Source: Candidatus Rifleibacteriota bacterium
GTDB lineage: Bacteria; Muiribacteriota; Ozemobacteria; Ozemobacterales; Ozemobacteraceae
NCBI GenBank assembly: GCA_015233565.1
Contig: JADFXM010000010.1
Span: 62,001-126,000 of the forward strand
Direction: 5' to 3'
Length of the DNA: 64,000 nt
Position numbers and translations under genes: made by a program. The notes beneath the pieces are model-generated. The model had not been told where the DNA came from. It made no database searches and worked only from the letters and a program-made list of their open reading frames with translations. This document shows positions 34,586-43,187 of this stretch, piece after piece (position 1 is the stretch's first letter; each line of letters opens with the position of its first letter).

Positions 34586-34722
34586 GTCCTTTTTTGATTA
34601 ACGCGAATTTCTCCTTCTTGCACTGCTCCAATCAGAACTCTATCAATGTACCGTGTTTGGAACTTCGATTTAAAATTTGATGTATCGGCGATAATATTCG
34701 AATTTTAACTTGTCTGAAATAT

Positions 34723-35475
34723 TTACTTGATACTCTCAAATTTTGATCTGGGAGAACTGCAAACCGGACATTTTTGTATTCCTAGATCGATGGTAATGTA
34801 GCCGCAAACCGTGCAAATTAAATAGTCCGTCTTTAGTTCCTTCATGTTTTCCAGGTTTGAGAGAGCTTCCGTATAAAATTTTGCATGTTGAACTTCGCCC
34901 GCCTGCGCTCCTTTAAAAGTTTTCATTGCGAATTCCTGTTTTTCTTCTTCAGCTTTTTGGGCAAATGCCGGATACATCCTTTCCATCTCAAATTTTTCAT
35001 CCCTCAAAGCCGTTTCCAAATTTTCTCTCGTCGATTTAACTTCGGGAAGCTTGATATCCACCGAAAAGGAAGCGCCCATTTTTTCGATGATTTTTGCATG
35101 ATGCAAAGCGTGCAATTCTTCAGCCCTTGCTATAACTCTGAAAAGCCTTGCAACCTGAAGGTATTTTTCCTCATCTGCTTTTTCTGCAAAAGCTTTGTAG
35201 CGCATTTTTGCATTTGACTCGCCATTTAATGCCGCTTTGAGGTTCTCCAAAGTTGTGCCTACCTTTAATTCTTCAATTGGTGCTGCGGGTGTTGCAGATG
35301 CAAGAGTTTGCGTTGCTTCAGGTTCTATTTCAAGAACAGTGGTTGCAACAGAAGTGTTTGAGCTGGTAGGAGCTGCCACAGCTTCACCTGAGGACGTAGA
35401 ACTGGAAGTTTGTCCCCAGATATTTCCGCAAAGAAGAACAAAAAAGAAAAACATTACAAAATAAAACCGTTTCAT
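34723..35475 (-). CDS. Exported rubrerythrin
   Basis: 250 residues: a Sec signal peptide (about 1-21, cleavage near NIWG-Q), a 50-residue Ser/Thr/Ala/Pro linker, a ferritin-like diiron domain (Glu86; ARAEELHALHH with Glu119/120 and His122; Glu160; GEVQHAKF with Glu194 and His197) and a rubredoxin domain (Cys221, Cys224, Cys236, Cys239). Rubrerythrins reduce peroxide, normally in the cytoplasm. Export implies peroxide defence in the periplasm or at the surface and a need for an electron donor there. GGAGG precedes the ATG. A cytoplasmic paralogue lies at 44418. Confidence 0.88.
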   Translation of the reverse strand: MKRFYFVMFFFFVLLCGNIWGQTSSSTSSGEAVAAPTSSNTSVATTVLEIEPEATQTLASATPAAPIEELKVGTTLENLKAALNGESNAKMRYKAFAEKADEEKYLQVARLFRVIARAEELHALHHAKIIEKMGASFSVDIKLPEVKSTRENLETALRDEKFEMERMYPAFAQKAEEEKQEFAMKTFKGAQAGEVQHAKFYTEALSNLENMKELKTDYLICTVCGYITIDLGIQKCPVCSSPRSKFESIK

Positions 35476-35945
35476 AGTTTCCTCCCAAGGATAAATTTTT
35501 CCTAATGTGTTTATAATTTATTTAACTCCGGAAACTTTATCATACAGCAATTCCAGGACAATGTGAAGACTTCAAAAACCTTGCAAAATAATCTTTTGAA
35601 AACTCGATAAACTCTAGCTTTTTCGAAATTAGTCATTGTTCTTTTTAATCACAAAGATCTGGTAATTGAGCGTTGACGCGGTACTGAAATCCAGCTTGCA
35701 ATTTTCATGAAATTCCTGGGGTTGTAAAATCCTTATTTTCAATTTATAATATTCAACAGTTCTATTAAAATTTCTCTGAAGTCGCTCAAAACTTGATTTA
35801 ATAGTGATTTACTCTCTCTCAAAGTGATTTTCATTGAATCATGTTGTGCCTACTATCATATGCAGTTTTAAAGAGGTTAAGTGGGACTTTTGAGATACTG
35901 TGTAAATCGGCCCTTTCCAAAAAGACATTTCTTTAGAGGATCTTT
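35476..35945. other. Divergent intergenic region with repeat R4
   Basis: 470 bp between divergent genes. Repeat R4 (35758-35884) ends 61 bp before the multi-PAS gene. The remainder is AT-rich with no clear signal. Confidence 0.5.
35758..35884 (+). repeat. Repeat R4, copy 1 (upstream of the multi-PAS gene)
   Basis: Aligns with 61665-61792 over about 127 bp at roughly 75-80% identity with at most a single-base gap. Shared blocks: CTTGATTTAAT, CTCAAAGTGATT and CAGTTTTAAAGAGGTTA. Both copies have the same orientation and lie just upstream of plus-strand genes. Confidence 0.7.
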
Positions 35946-38060
35946 ATGAATTTTTCCTACTTTTCTATGAGCGTAATTTTTTTATTGATTGTCATGGAAA
36001 CAATTATTATTTATTTTCTCCTTTCTCGAAAAAAAAACCGGGAATTGGCATTTGAATCCCTTGCAAAGAGGGAAGAGAGATATCGTTTGATTTCTGAAAA
36101 TATTGGGGATGTTATCTGGGTCTTGGATTTATCCACCAAAAAATTAAAATACGTCAGCCCTTCAATTCATCGACTAAGCGGCTACACCCCCGAAGAGATT
36201 CTGGACCACCCTCTTAAAGAAATTCTAACTCATGAATCATTTCATAGAGTCTCAGAATATTTTCAAAAAAAACTTCCTGAAATAATGCAAGAAAACTTTT
36301 CAGGCCATTTGGGAACAATGGAAGTTGAGCAAATTTGTAAAAATGGTTCGATTGTGTCCACCGAAGTTGCGACAGTGGTTAATTCCGACAAGAATGGTAA
36401 ATCTATTGAAATTCTTGGGGTTGCTTACGATATTACAAAACGAAAATATGCTGAATATTTTTTACGCCAAAGTGAAGAGAAATTCCGTTTGCTCGTTAAA
36501 CTGGCCCCTCTTCCACTTGGAGTTATATCCAGCAATGGACAAATCGAATTCCTAAATGATCAGTTTGAAAAAGTATTCGGTTATTCTCTTTCTGATATTC
36601 CTAATATTGATCAATGGTGGTTGTTGGTATATCCGGATGAAGTAAACCGGAAAACCGCCCGGGAAACCTGGGAATCAGCTGTGAAAACAGCAGCCGACGA
36701 AAAAACAAATACCAAACCAATGGAATTTAGAGTGACTTGCAAAGATGGCAGAGTTCTACTTCTGGAAATCTCAGGAATAACAATCATGGACAAAATTCTA
36801 GCCACTTTTGTTGATATTACTGATCGCAAAATAACTGAAGAAACCTTGCGAGTAACTAAGGAGCGGTTGCAAATTGTTTCTGACGTTTCATCCGATTATG
36901 CCTACTTAATAACAATTAGCCCGGAAGGGAAATTAAAATGGGAATGGGTTTTTGGAAATATTCAACAACTTTTGGGTTATTCCGAATCTCAAATTTCAAC
37001 TTCCCTGTCTATAATTGATTTGATGCCACCCGAAGACCAGGAACACTTTCAACAGGTGGTGAAAAAATGGCTTTCAGGGCAAAGATCTATCTCTGAGTAT
37101 CGTCTTCGCCATAAAAAGGGAAGTGTTGTTTGGGTTCAAACCTGCTCGACCCCAATTTGGGACGAAAAAAGTGAGAGAGTTGTTAAAGTAATCGGATGCT
37201 TGAAGGAAATCACTGAGCGAAAACGAATGGAAGAAGCTCTTTTGCAGGCGAAAGAGCGAATGGAAATGGCTATGGACGCTGCCTTAGCTGGATCATGGCA
37301 TTGGCACATCTCCACGGGCCAGATGGTTTGGTCCCCTCAGTTGTTTGAAATTTTCGGCCTGGATCCATGTAACAAACATGCTTCCATGAATACCTGGAAT
37401 TCTATTTTGCATCCCGAAGACCGTGAAATTGCCCATTTCAGGCTTAAGCAACAAATGAGGGAAAAGAAAAGTTTTCCCAATGAATTTAGGATTATTCGCC
37501 CTGACGGAAAAATCAGGCTAATTTGTGCTATCGGAAAATTCGATTATGATGAACTGGGAATTCCTATACGAATGATTGGAATTTGTGTTGACATTACAGA
37601 ACGCCAAAAGAATCTCGATGATTTAAAATCAAGCGAAGAGCGGTTTAAAATTCTTGCTGAAAGCTCGTTTGAGGGAATAATGATAATTTCACAGGAAAGT
37701 TTAATAATAGAAGCAAACCAACAACTTGCTGAAATATGGGGATACGAGTTACTCGAAATCATTGGAAGACCATACACTCAATTCCTTCATCCGGATGTCT
37801 GTGAACGTGCTCGTGAAGCAATTGAAAGTGGCCGGGAAGCTAGTGATGGTTATCGAGGAATTCGAAAAGATGGCTCAGTTTTCTATTTTCAAGCTCGTGG
37901 CCGACCAGCTCAATTTGGAGGAAAGTTAGTTCGAATTACAGTCATTCGTGAGGTTAATTTCCGAAAACCGTTTGAAAGCACCAGATTCAAGCGCCCCAGG
38001 GTAAAAGCCAGGCAGTTAAAAAATTTGAGGAAAGCCCCTTTTCAGTCCCTTAATGACTAG
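35946..38060 (+). CDS. Membrane protein with about five PAS domains, no output domain
   Basis: 704 residues. One membrane helix (about 8-26) then PAS modules at roughly 45-165, 178-297, 305-430, 435-560 and 565-680. Typical cores: SENIGDVIWVLDLSTKKLKYVSPS, VAYDITKRK, FVDITDRK, CLKEITERKRMEEAL, GICVDITERQ. After the last PAS the chain ends in a short basic tail with no histidine kinase, GGDEF or EAL domain. Downstream sequence to 38208 has no coding continuation. It could be a partner-binding sensor or a kinase that lost its C-terminus; the REP-like palindrome just after the stop is at the spot where a deletion would lie. Confidence 0.82.
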   Translation: MNFSYFSMSVIFLLIVMETIIIYFLLSRKKNRELAFESLAKREERYRLISENIGDVIWVLDLSTKKLKYVSPSIHRLSGYTPEEILDHPLKEILTHESFHRVSEYFQKKLPEIMQENFSGHLGTMEVEQICKNGSIVSTEVATVVNSDKNGKSIEILGVAYDITKRKYAEYFLRQSEEKFRLLVKLAPLPLGVISSNGQIEFLNDQFEKVFGYSLSDIPNIDQWWLLVYPDEVNRKTARETWESAVKTAADEKTNTKPMEFRVTCKDGRVLLLEISGITIMDKILATFVDITDRKITEETLRVTKERLQIVSDVSSDYAYLITISPEGKLKWEWVFGNIQQLLGYSESQISTSLSIIDLMPPEDQEHFQQVVKKWLSGQRSISEYRLRHKKGSVVWVQTCSTPIWDEKSERVVKVIGCLKEITERKRMEEALLQAKERMEMAMDAALAGSWHWHISTGQMVWSPQLFEIFGLDPCNKHASMNTWNSILHPEDREIAHFRLKQQMREKKSFPNEFRIIRPDGKIRLICAIGKFDYDELGIPIRMIGICVDITERQKNLDDLKSSEERFKILAESSFEGIMIISQESLIIEANQQLAEIWGYELLEIIGRPYTQFLHPDVCERAREAIESGREASDGYRGIRKDGSVFYFQARGRPAQFGGKLVRITVIREVNFRKPFESTRFKRPRVKARQLKNLRKAPFQSLND

Positions 38061-38114
38061 TCCTCTGTCACAATTGAATTATAGTATTTACTCAAATAAT
38101 CTGCGGCTTTATAC

Positions 38115-38167
38115 GACGATTTCGACTACGCTCACCGGCCCGGTCGCTGAGCGGAGTCGAAACGACC
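38115..38167. repeat. REP-like palindrome R6 between convergent genes
   Basis: GACGATTTCGACTACGCTCACC (left arm, from 38115) faces GGTCGCTGAGCGGAGTCGAA (38142-38161), giving a long imperfect hairpin. It carries TGAGCGGAGTCGAA, the clearest example of the family in the window. Set between the multi-PAS gene and recN, it may also stop transcription from both sides. Confidence 0.7.
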
Positions 38168-38208
38168 TTTGCGATCAACATCTAAACTCATCTGTGACTG
38201 AGAACTAA

Positions 38209-39879
38209 CTATTCTTTCAGAATAGACCGAGCGAAAAGAAGGCCGTTTTTTCCTGTATCACCTAGCATCCTGGCAATCTCGAGCTCTCGTTGTTTTCCTG
38301 CAACCCGATCGATTCTTACGCTAGTTTCATCCTTTTCAACTGATTTGGAAACTGTGAAATGGCGGGATCCTTCCTTCGCTATTTGATGAAGGTGGGTTAC
38401 CAGGATGACCTGTTTTTTTCTTGAAAGGTTTTCCAGACTTTTTGCAACAGCCTCAGCTGTTTCACCGCCTATTCCAGTGTCTATTTCATCGAAAATCAAC
38501 GTTGGAATTTCATCTGAAGTTGCCAAAACACGCTTTATCGCCAACGCTATTCTTGACAGTTCCCCTCCGGATGCTATTTTCTTCAGTGATCCAGGGGGGG
38601 CACCGGGATTTAAAGTGGCTACGAAATCAATGCTTTCCTGCCCTTCCGCCCCTTCTGATGTTGGAGTGATCAATACTTCAAACTGGGCTTTCGAAAACCC
38701 TAAATCTTCCATTTCCTTCATAACCATTTTTTGTAGCTTATCACCTGCTTTTTTTCTTGTTTTGGAAATTTCATCGAGTAAATGAAAAAAAACAATATTT
38801 ATTTCATCTTTCTCTTTCATCAAGCCATTTCTAGTTATGTCGGGAGTAGATAATTCTGAAATTTCTTTTTCGGTTTCTACCTTTAGTAGAAATAGTCCTT
38901 CGGTTGTACAACTGTATTTCCTGCACATTCGGCCAATTTTATTGAGCCTTTCCTGGATCTCCGAAATTTTTTCAGGGTCAAAAACAGAATTTGAAACTTC
39001 AACCGAAATCTCGCGTTCCAAATCCTTTGCCTCGTTGAAGATTTGATCCAGTCTTTCGGCAATTTGGGCGAAATTAGGATCATAGTTTGCAATTTTTCTT
39101 AGTGCATCTCTTGCACGTTTGCTTTGATCTATTAGCCCGGAAGAACCCTCTGTTCCGGAAAGCAAACTTCCTGCCGAATCAAGACAAGCAGCTATTTCTT
39201 CAGCATTTTGAAGCTTTTTTGCTTCGTCTTTTATTTTTTCCTCCTCATCTGGTGTAGATAAATCTAACTTTTTGAGGTCCTCCAAGACTTCTTCCAGTCT
39301 TTCAAGACGCTCAGAACCATCTTTTAGCCGTTTCTCCAATTCCTCAATTTTCTCAAAAATCTTTTTTCTTTGATTGAAAACTTTTCTTAGTTCAAGTAGG
39401 TTGTCTATATGGTTTTCCCCGCAAAATCGGTCCAATAACTGTTTTTGAGTTTTCCCGTCTAAAAGGGTTTGATGCTCATTTTGTCCGTGAATTTCTATGA
39501 GAGATTTTCCAAGCTCTTTTAGGAGGGAAAGGTTCGCGAGGATTCCGTTTATATGCGTTTTTTCGGAACCCTCTGCTTTAAATGTTCTGGATATACTAAG
39601 ATTCTGAGGATCTTCTTCATTCAGAAATCCTGATTGGCCTAGTAATTCATAGACCTGGGTACTCGGTGAAATTTTAAAATTAGCTTGTACGCGTGCCGAG
39701 GATTTCCCTTTCAATACTGCACCACTTTTCCCTTTTTTCCCAAGTACTAATTTGATCCCTTCCAGTAATATACTTTTTCCCGCACCTGTTTCTCCGGTGA
39801 TTACATTAAGGCCGTCAGAAAATTCCATACTTCCTTTGTTGATAAAAAGAAAATTTTCAAGTTCAAGATCTATTATCAT
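38209..39879 (-). CDS. recN: DNA repair protein RecN
   Basis: 556 residues, the usual RecN length. An SMC-like ATPase for double-strand break repair. Walker A GETGAGKS at about 29-36, QNEHQ-type region (IHGQNEHQTLL), central coiled coils (about 150-360), signature GGELSRIALAIK and Walker B TLIFDEIDTGIGGETA near the end. Monocistronic and convergent with the multi-PAS gene. Confidence 0.95.
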   Translation of the reverse strand: MIIDLELENFLFINKGSMEFSDGLNVITGETGAGKSILLEGIKLVLGKKGKSGAVLKGKSSARVQANFKISPSTQVYELLGQSGFLNEEDPQNLSISRTFKAEGSEKTHINGILANLSLLKELGKSLIEIHGQNEHQTLLDGKTQKQLLDRFCGENHIDNLLELRKVFNQRKKIFEKIEELEKRLKDGSERLERLEEVLEDLKKLDLSTPDEEEKIKDEAKKLQNAEEIAACLDSAGSLLSGTEGSSGLIDQSKRARDALRKIANYDPNFAQIAERLDQIFNEAKDLEREISVEVSNSVFDPEKISEIQERLNKIGRMCRKYSCTTEGLFLLKVETEKEISELSTPDITRNGLMKEKDEINIVFFHLLDEISKTRKKAGDKLQKMVMKEMEDLGFSKAQFEVLITPTSEGAEGQESIDFVATLNPGAPPGSLKKIASGGELSRIALAIKRVLATSDEIPTLIFDEIDTGIGGETAEAVAKSLENLSRKKQVILVTHLHQIAKEGSRHFTVSKSVEKDETSVRIDRVAGKQRELEIARMLGDTGKNGLLFARSILKE

Positions 39880-40131
39880 TTTGTTCTGTTCCTGGAATTA
39901 GAGATTTTTTAGTTTTAAACCGTCACCCTAGCAATACAATTAAAGTTCAAAAAAAGTGATCGTCGAATGTCCTACATCAACTTGATTTCTTAGCCATTCC
40001 TATCTAGCTTAAAAACTGGTTTTTGACCATTGAATTGAAGGAAAGCTCCCCTTCGAAGAATTCACAATTAATCGACATTTTAGGAAAAATACACATCTGC
40101 GATGTTGACAATGGCATTCCAAAAAATAGTT

Positions 40132-41724
40132 TTAGTGACTCTTCCGAGTAAATTTCTTTTGCTTTTTTGTGTTTTTTTTCACCTTTTTTTCAATAATTTT
40201 TCCTGATTTTAGTATTTTCGTTTCCAATTTGGGAGAAATCGGGCTCCAGAACCACTTCCTAAAATCAGGTTTGGTTTCCTGACTTGAGAAGTGTTTCACT
40301 GATTTTTTTTTTAGGCTTTTTTCTGACCCTTTGTTTGAGTCCAGTTTTTTTAATTTACTTTGAGTATCATTCTTCGAGGAATCCATTTTTTCGGAATTTG
40401 TTGATTTGCCAGGTTTCAAGAGTTGATAGGCCCTAATCGGTTTTTCAGATTTGTTTTCTTTTTGTTGAAGGGTTAATGGTTTTTTCGAAAGTATTTGGGC
40501 TTCTGGGGCGGTTATCGAAGATGGATTTTTTGAAAATTTTATTCTGATTTGTCCAGGTTCGGGCTTTAATAAAATCTGGCTTTTGATCAGTTTTGTACCA
40601 GGATAATAAAAATCAAGAATTTCTTCAGTGGAATGTCCTAGATTTGCCATTCCAATAGCCCCATCCTGACACATTCCTACTCTATGTCCCCGTGATTTGG
40701 TTTTAATTTTTTCAAAAAGATTGGGAGCTTCTTCAGAATCATATAATAGCTTTTTGATAATCGACATTGAATTGTTTGGATCGGAATAATCTTCGTCGGT
40801 TTTATTTTCTTTTTCGGAGTTAATATTTAAAATTTCCGAATTTTTTTCAAAAACAATCTTTCCATTTTTTGCCATTTTCCAGGAACAAAAAAACGGCCCA
40901 TTTGGAGCTCTATCTTCGTGATTTCTAAGATAAGGGAGGTCTTTTCCACCCCACACATGCTGCGAGGAAAATAAAGTTCCACCGCAATGTGCATGATAAA
41001 CTGTCTCCGCCGGTTTTCCCTCAAATTCAAGATAAGAGCCATCGGTTTCTGCAACTGCCAGGTTTCCCTCGTGGAACTCCTTTTTAACACCTTCATAGTC
41101 CTGGCAGTGGACCCCATCACAAAGATCAAATCCAGATGCACCATGCTTTCCTAAATGTCTCCAAATGTAGGTTCTGGCTGCAATTGCCTGTGCCTCTAAG
41201 GCAGTTTTGGGGGCTTGATCACCAATTTCTGATGGGACAACTGATCTCAGATAATCTCGGATTCCAATAATATTTATCCCCAAAAGCCTTCCTTTTCCGG
41301 GAATTATAGCAACAGAGCCTCTGTAGGCTTTACGCGTGTTCTGGTTGTTCACTAACCACATATACCTAGGAGGTTTTCCGACTGGGGAGAAAAGCAGGGT
41401 ATGATTGGATTTGAACCTGTTTTTCCCATTTATTTTTATTAATAATTCTCCACCAATTGAGATTGCTTCTACAATTCTTGCTTTTCCGCTGAATATTGCT
41501 TCACTTGAAAGAGGATCAAAAATTTCCATTTTTTCATCGGAGGGGAACATCAAAAATCTTGAAGGAAGTCCAAAAGATAAAAGGCCTATTCGGATTTGGT
41601 CGGGAAAAGGTTCACCAAATGCTGTAAAATGATGAAATAAATTCAACAGGACCAGCAAAAAGGCAAAAAGTCGTAGAGATGCAAATTGCCTAAAAATTAG
41701 AAATTTTTTTCCGGGAGAAAACAT
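40132..41724 (-). CDS. SpoIID/LytB-domain protein with Lys/Ser-rich tail
   Basis: 530 residues. Signal anchor at about 10-35, then a SpoIID-type domain: IIGIRDYLRSVVPSEIGDQAP, LEAQAIAARTYIW, CQDYEGV, ETDGSYLEFEGKPAETVYHAHCGG, and GHRVGMCQDGAIGMANLGHSTEEILDFYYPG. This family includes peptidoglycan lytic transglycosylases and amidase enhancers, so it probably cuts or remodels the wall. The last 130 residues are basic, low complexity (Lys/Ser) and probably disordered. No sporulation genes are in view; the domain also occurs in non-sporulating lineages. Confidence 0.85.
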   Translation of the reverse strand: MFSPGKKFLIFRQFASLRLFAFLLVLLNLFHHFTAFGEPFPDQIRIGLLSFGLPSRFLMFPSDEKMEIFDPLSSEAIFSGKARIVEAISIGGELLIKINGKNRFKSNHTLLFSPVGKPPRYMWLVNNQNTRKAYRGSVAIIPGKGRLLGINIIGIRDYLRSVVPSEIGDQAPKTALEAQAIAARTYIWRHLGKHGASGFDLCDGVHCQDYEGVKKEFHEGNLAVAETDGSYLEFEGKPAETVYHAHCGGTLFSSQHVWGGKDLPYLRNHEDRAPNGPFFCSWKMAKNGKIVFEKNSEILNINSEKENKTDEDYSDPNNSMSIIKKLLYDSEEAPNLFEKIKTKSRGHRVGMCQDGAIGMANLGHSTEEILDFYYPGTKLIKSQILLKPEPGQIRIKFSKNPSSITAPEAQILSKKPLTLQQKENKSEKPIRAYQLLKPGKSTNSEKMDSSKNDTQSKLKKLDSNKGSEKSLKKKSVKHFSSQETKPDFRKWFWSPISPKLETKILKSGKIIEKKVKKNTKKQKKFTRKSH

Positions 41725-41825
41725 GCGCGAATTCTAGCTTAAATGCTAAATTTGGTCAAGAACTCAAAATGAAATAAAATTACAAATAAAATTGGAAAAG
41801 AATTTGGAAAAAAAACAAAAAAAAC

Positions 41826-41854
41826 TTGATAAAGATTAGTTATTAAGTTATCAT
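41826..41854 (+). promoter_or_regulatory. Candidate sigma-70 promoter of the amidohydrolase pair
   Basis: TTGATA (41826-41831) and TATCAT (41849-41854) with a 17-base spacer, five of six matches each. It lies about 90 bases upstream of the ATG at 41945. Confidence 0.5.
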
Positions 41855-41944
41855 ATAGCGATTTTTTTTGGAATTAATTGTACATAGAATCGTTAATTTT
41901 TTAGTGATTTAGTAAGGTAAATTTGTTGGAAAGGGGAACTGTTC

Positions 41945-43150
41945 ATGCCGTTGGTCTTTGAGAAGGGAACGGTTTTTTTTCAAGGAAAATTTCAGCAATT
42001 GGGAAATTTGGTAGTTGAATCAGGAAAAATTGCTGATATTTCTCTAACTTCCGGAAAGATAAAAAAGCAAAAAGCTGGAAAAACTAAAGAAGATAAGGGA
42101 AACGGACACGATTCCCAGGATTCTGCAGCGAACGAGAGCTCAATCGTTGATTGTGAAGGCAAATTTGTTCTTCCTGGATTTATTGATTCCCATACGCATC
42201 TTGGCTTGGAAGAAGATGGAATTGGTTGGATAGATGCAGATTTGAATGAATCCTTTGGTTTAGTGACACCTCAGGTGAGGGCTTATGATGCGATCAAAAT
42301 GAGAGATAGAGCTTTTAAAGATGCTCTTTCCGGTGGTATAACCACTGTTATGATTACCCCCGGGTCCACAAACCCCATTGGTGGGCAAACTTGTGTAGTT
42401 AAAGCCCGGGGAAATACCATTGAAGACGCGTCAATTAAGGAATTTTCCGGAATTAAACTTGCTTTTGGAGAGAATCCTAAACGAACTTATGCTGAATTGA
42501 AGCAATTTCCTTCCACTCGAATGGGAACTGCTGCCGTAATTCGCGAATGGCTAATGAAAGCCCAGGATTACCTGAAGAAGAAAAAAGGAAAAGACTTTAA
42601 AGAACGTGAAATTAAGTTGGAAGCATTGATTCCATTGATTGAAGGTAAAATTCAAGCTCGAGCACATGCCCATCTTGCCGATGATATTATTACCGCTTAT
42701 CGAATTGGACAAGAGTTTAACCTTGATCTCGTAATTGACCACTGCACCGAAGGTCATTTGATTGCCAAAGAATTAGGCCGATGGAAGGCAAAAGCAGTGG
42801 TAGGGCCAACCCTTTCAACTCGTGACAAACCGGAGTTGAGGCACAAAACCTTCGACACAGTAAGAATCCTACTCGATGAAGGGTGTATCGTTGCTTTGAC
42901 CACTGATCACCCAGTGATCCCAATCGAAGCTCTGAGTATTGCCGCTGCGATGTGTGTCAGACACGGCCTTGATGAAGAAAGAGCAATCAAAGCCATTTCC
43001 GAATATCCTGCAATCATCCTTGGAATGGACAAAAAAATCGGAAAAATCGATGTCGGTCTTGATGGAGATTTAGTCATATGGAGCGGCCATCCATTAGATG
43101 CCAGGTCCAAAGTTGAAGCCGTTTACATCGAGGGAGTGAAAGTTCTCTGA
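41945..43150 (+). CDS. Amidohydrolase (imidazolonepropionase/dihydroorotase-like) 1
   Basis: 401 residues. Metal-dependent hydrolase of the amidohydrolase superfamily: DSHTHLGL (HxH metal site), GGITTVMITPGSTNPIGGQ, AFGENPKRTY, ARAHAHLADDI, VIDHCTEGHL, LTTDHPVIP and the closing KIDVGLDGDLVIWSGHPLDARS. A Lys/Asp-rich insert of about 20 residues follows the first strands (about 36-60). Exact substrate unknown; hydantoin- or ureide-like rings fit the purine genes nearby. GGAA sits just upstream of the ATG. Pairs with the next gene (37-bp gap). Confidence 0.85.
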   Translation: MPLVFEKGTVFFQGKFQQLGNLVVESGKIADISLTSGKIKKQKAGKTKEDKGNGHDSQDSAANESSIVDCEGKFVLPGFIDSHTHLGLEEDGIGWIDADLNESFGLVTPQVRAYDAIKMRDRAFKDALSGGITTVMITPGSTNPIGGQTCVVKARGNTIEDASIKEFSGIKLAFGENPKRTYAELKQFPSTRMGTAAVIREWLMKAQDYLKKKKGKDFKEREIKLEALIPLIEGKIQARAHAHLADDIITAYRIGQEFNLDLVIDHCTEGHLIAKELGRWKAKAVVGPTLSTRDKPELRHKTFDTVRILLDEGCIVALTTDHPVIPIEALSIAAAMCVRHGLDEERAIKAISEYPAIILGMDKKIGKIDVGLDGDLVIWSGHPLDARSKVEAVYIEGVKVL

Positions 43151-43187
43151 TAAAGCGGTTTTATCTATTCTTCCGAAAGGCTTTCTG

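Larger units (their letters stand above)
34131..34722. other. Intergenic region with repeat and hairpin
   Basis: 592 bp between two leftward genes. It contains element R3 copy 2 (34136-34206), about 280 bp with no feature, and a bidirectional hairpin (34521-34585). A 71-codon plus-strand frame at 34261-34476 has no ribosome site or recognisable product. Confidence 0.6.

Noticed and set aside
38115..38167. tRNA gene
   Set aside because: The stem is a single imperfect palindrome without cloverleaf arms or an anticodon loop; it belongs to the REP-like family.
37950..38208. Frameshifted kinase domain after the last PAS
   Set aside because: Reading the other two frames from 37950 to 38208 gives early stops and no histidine-kinase motif.
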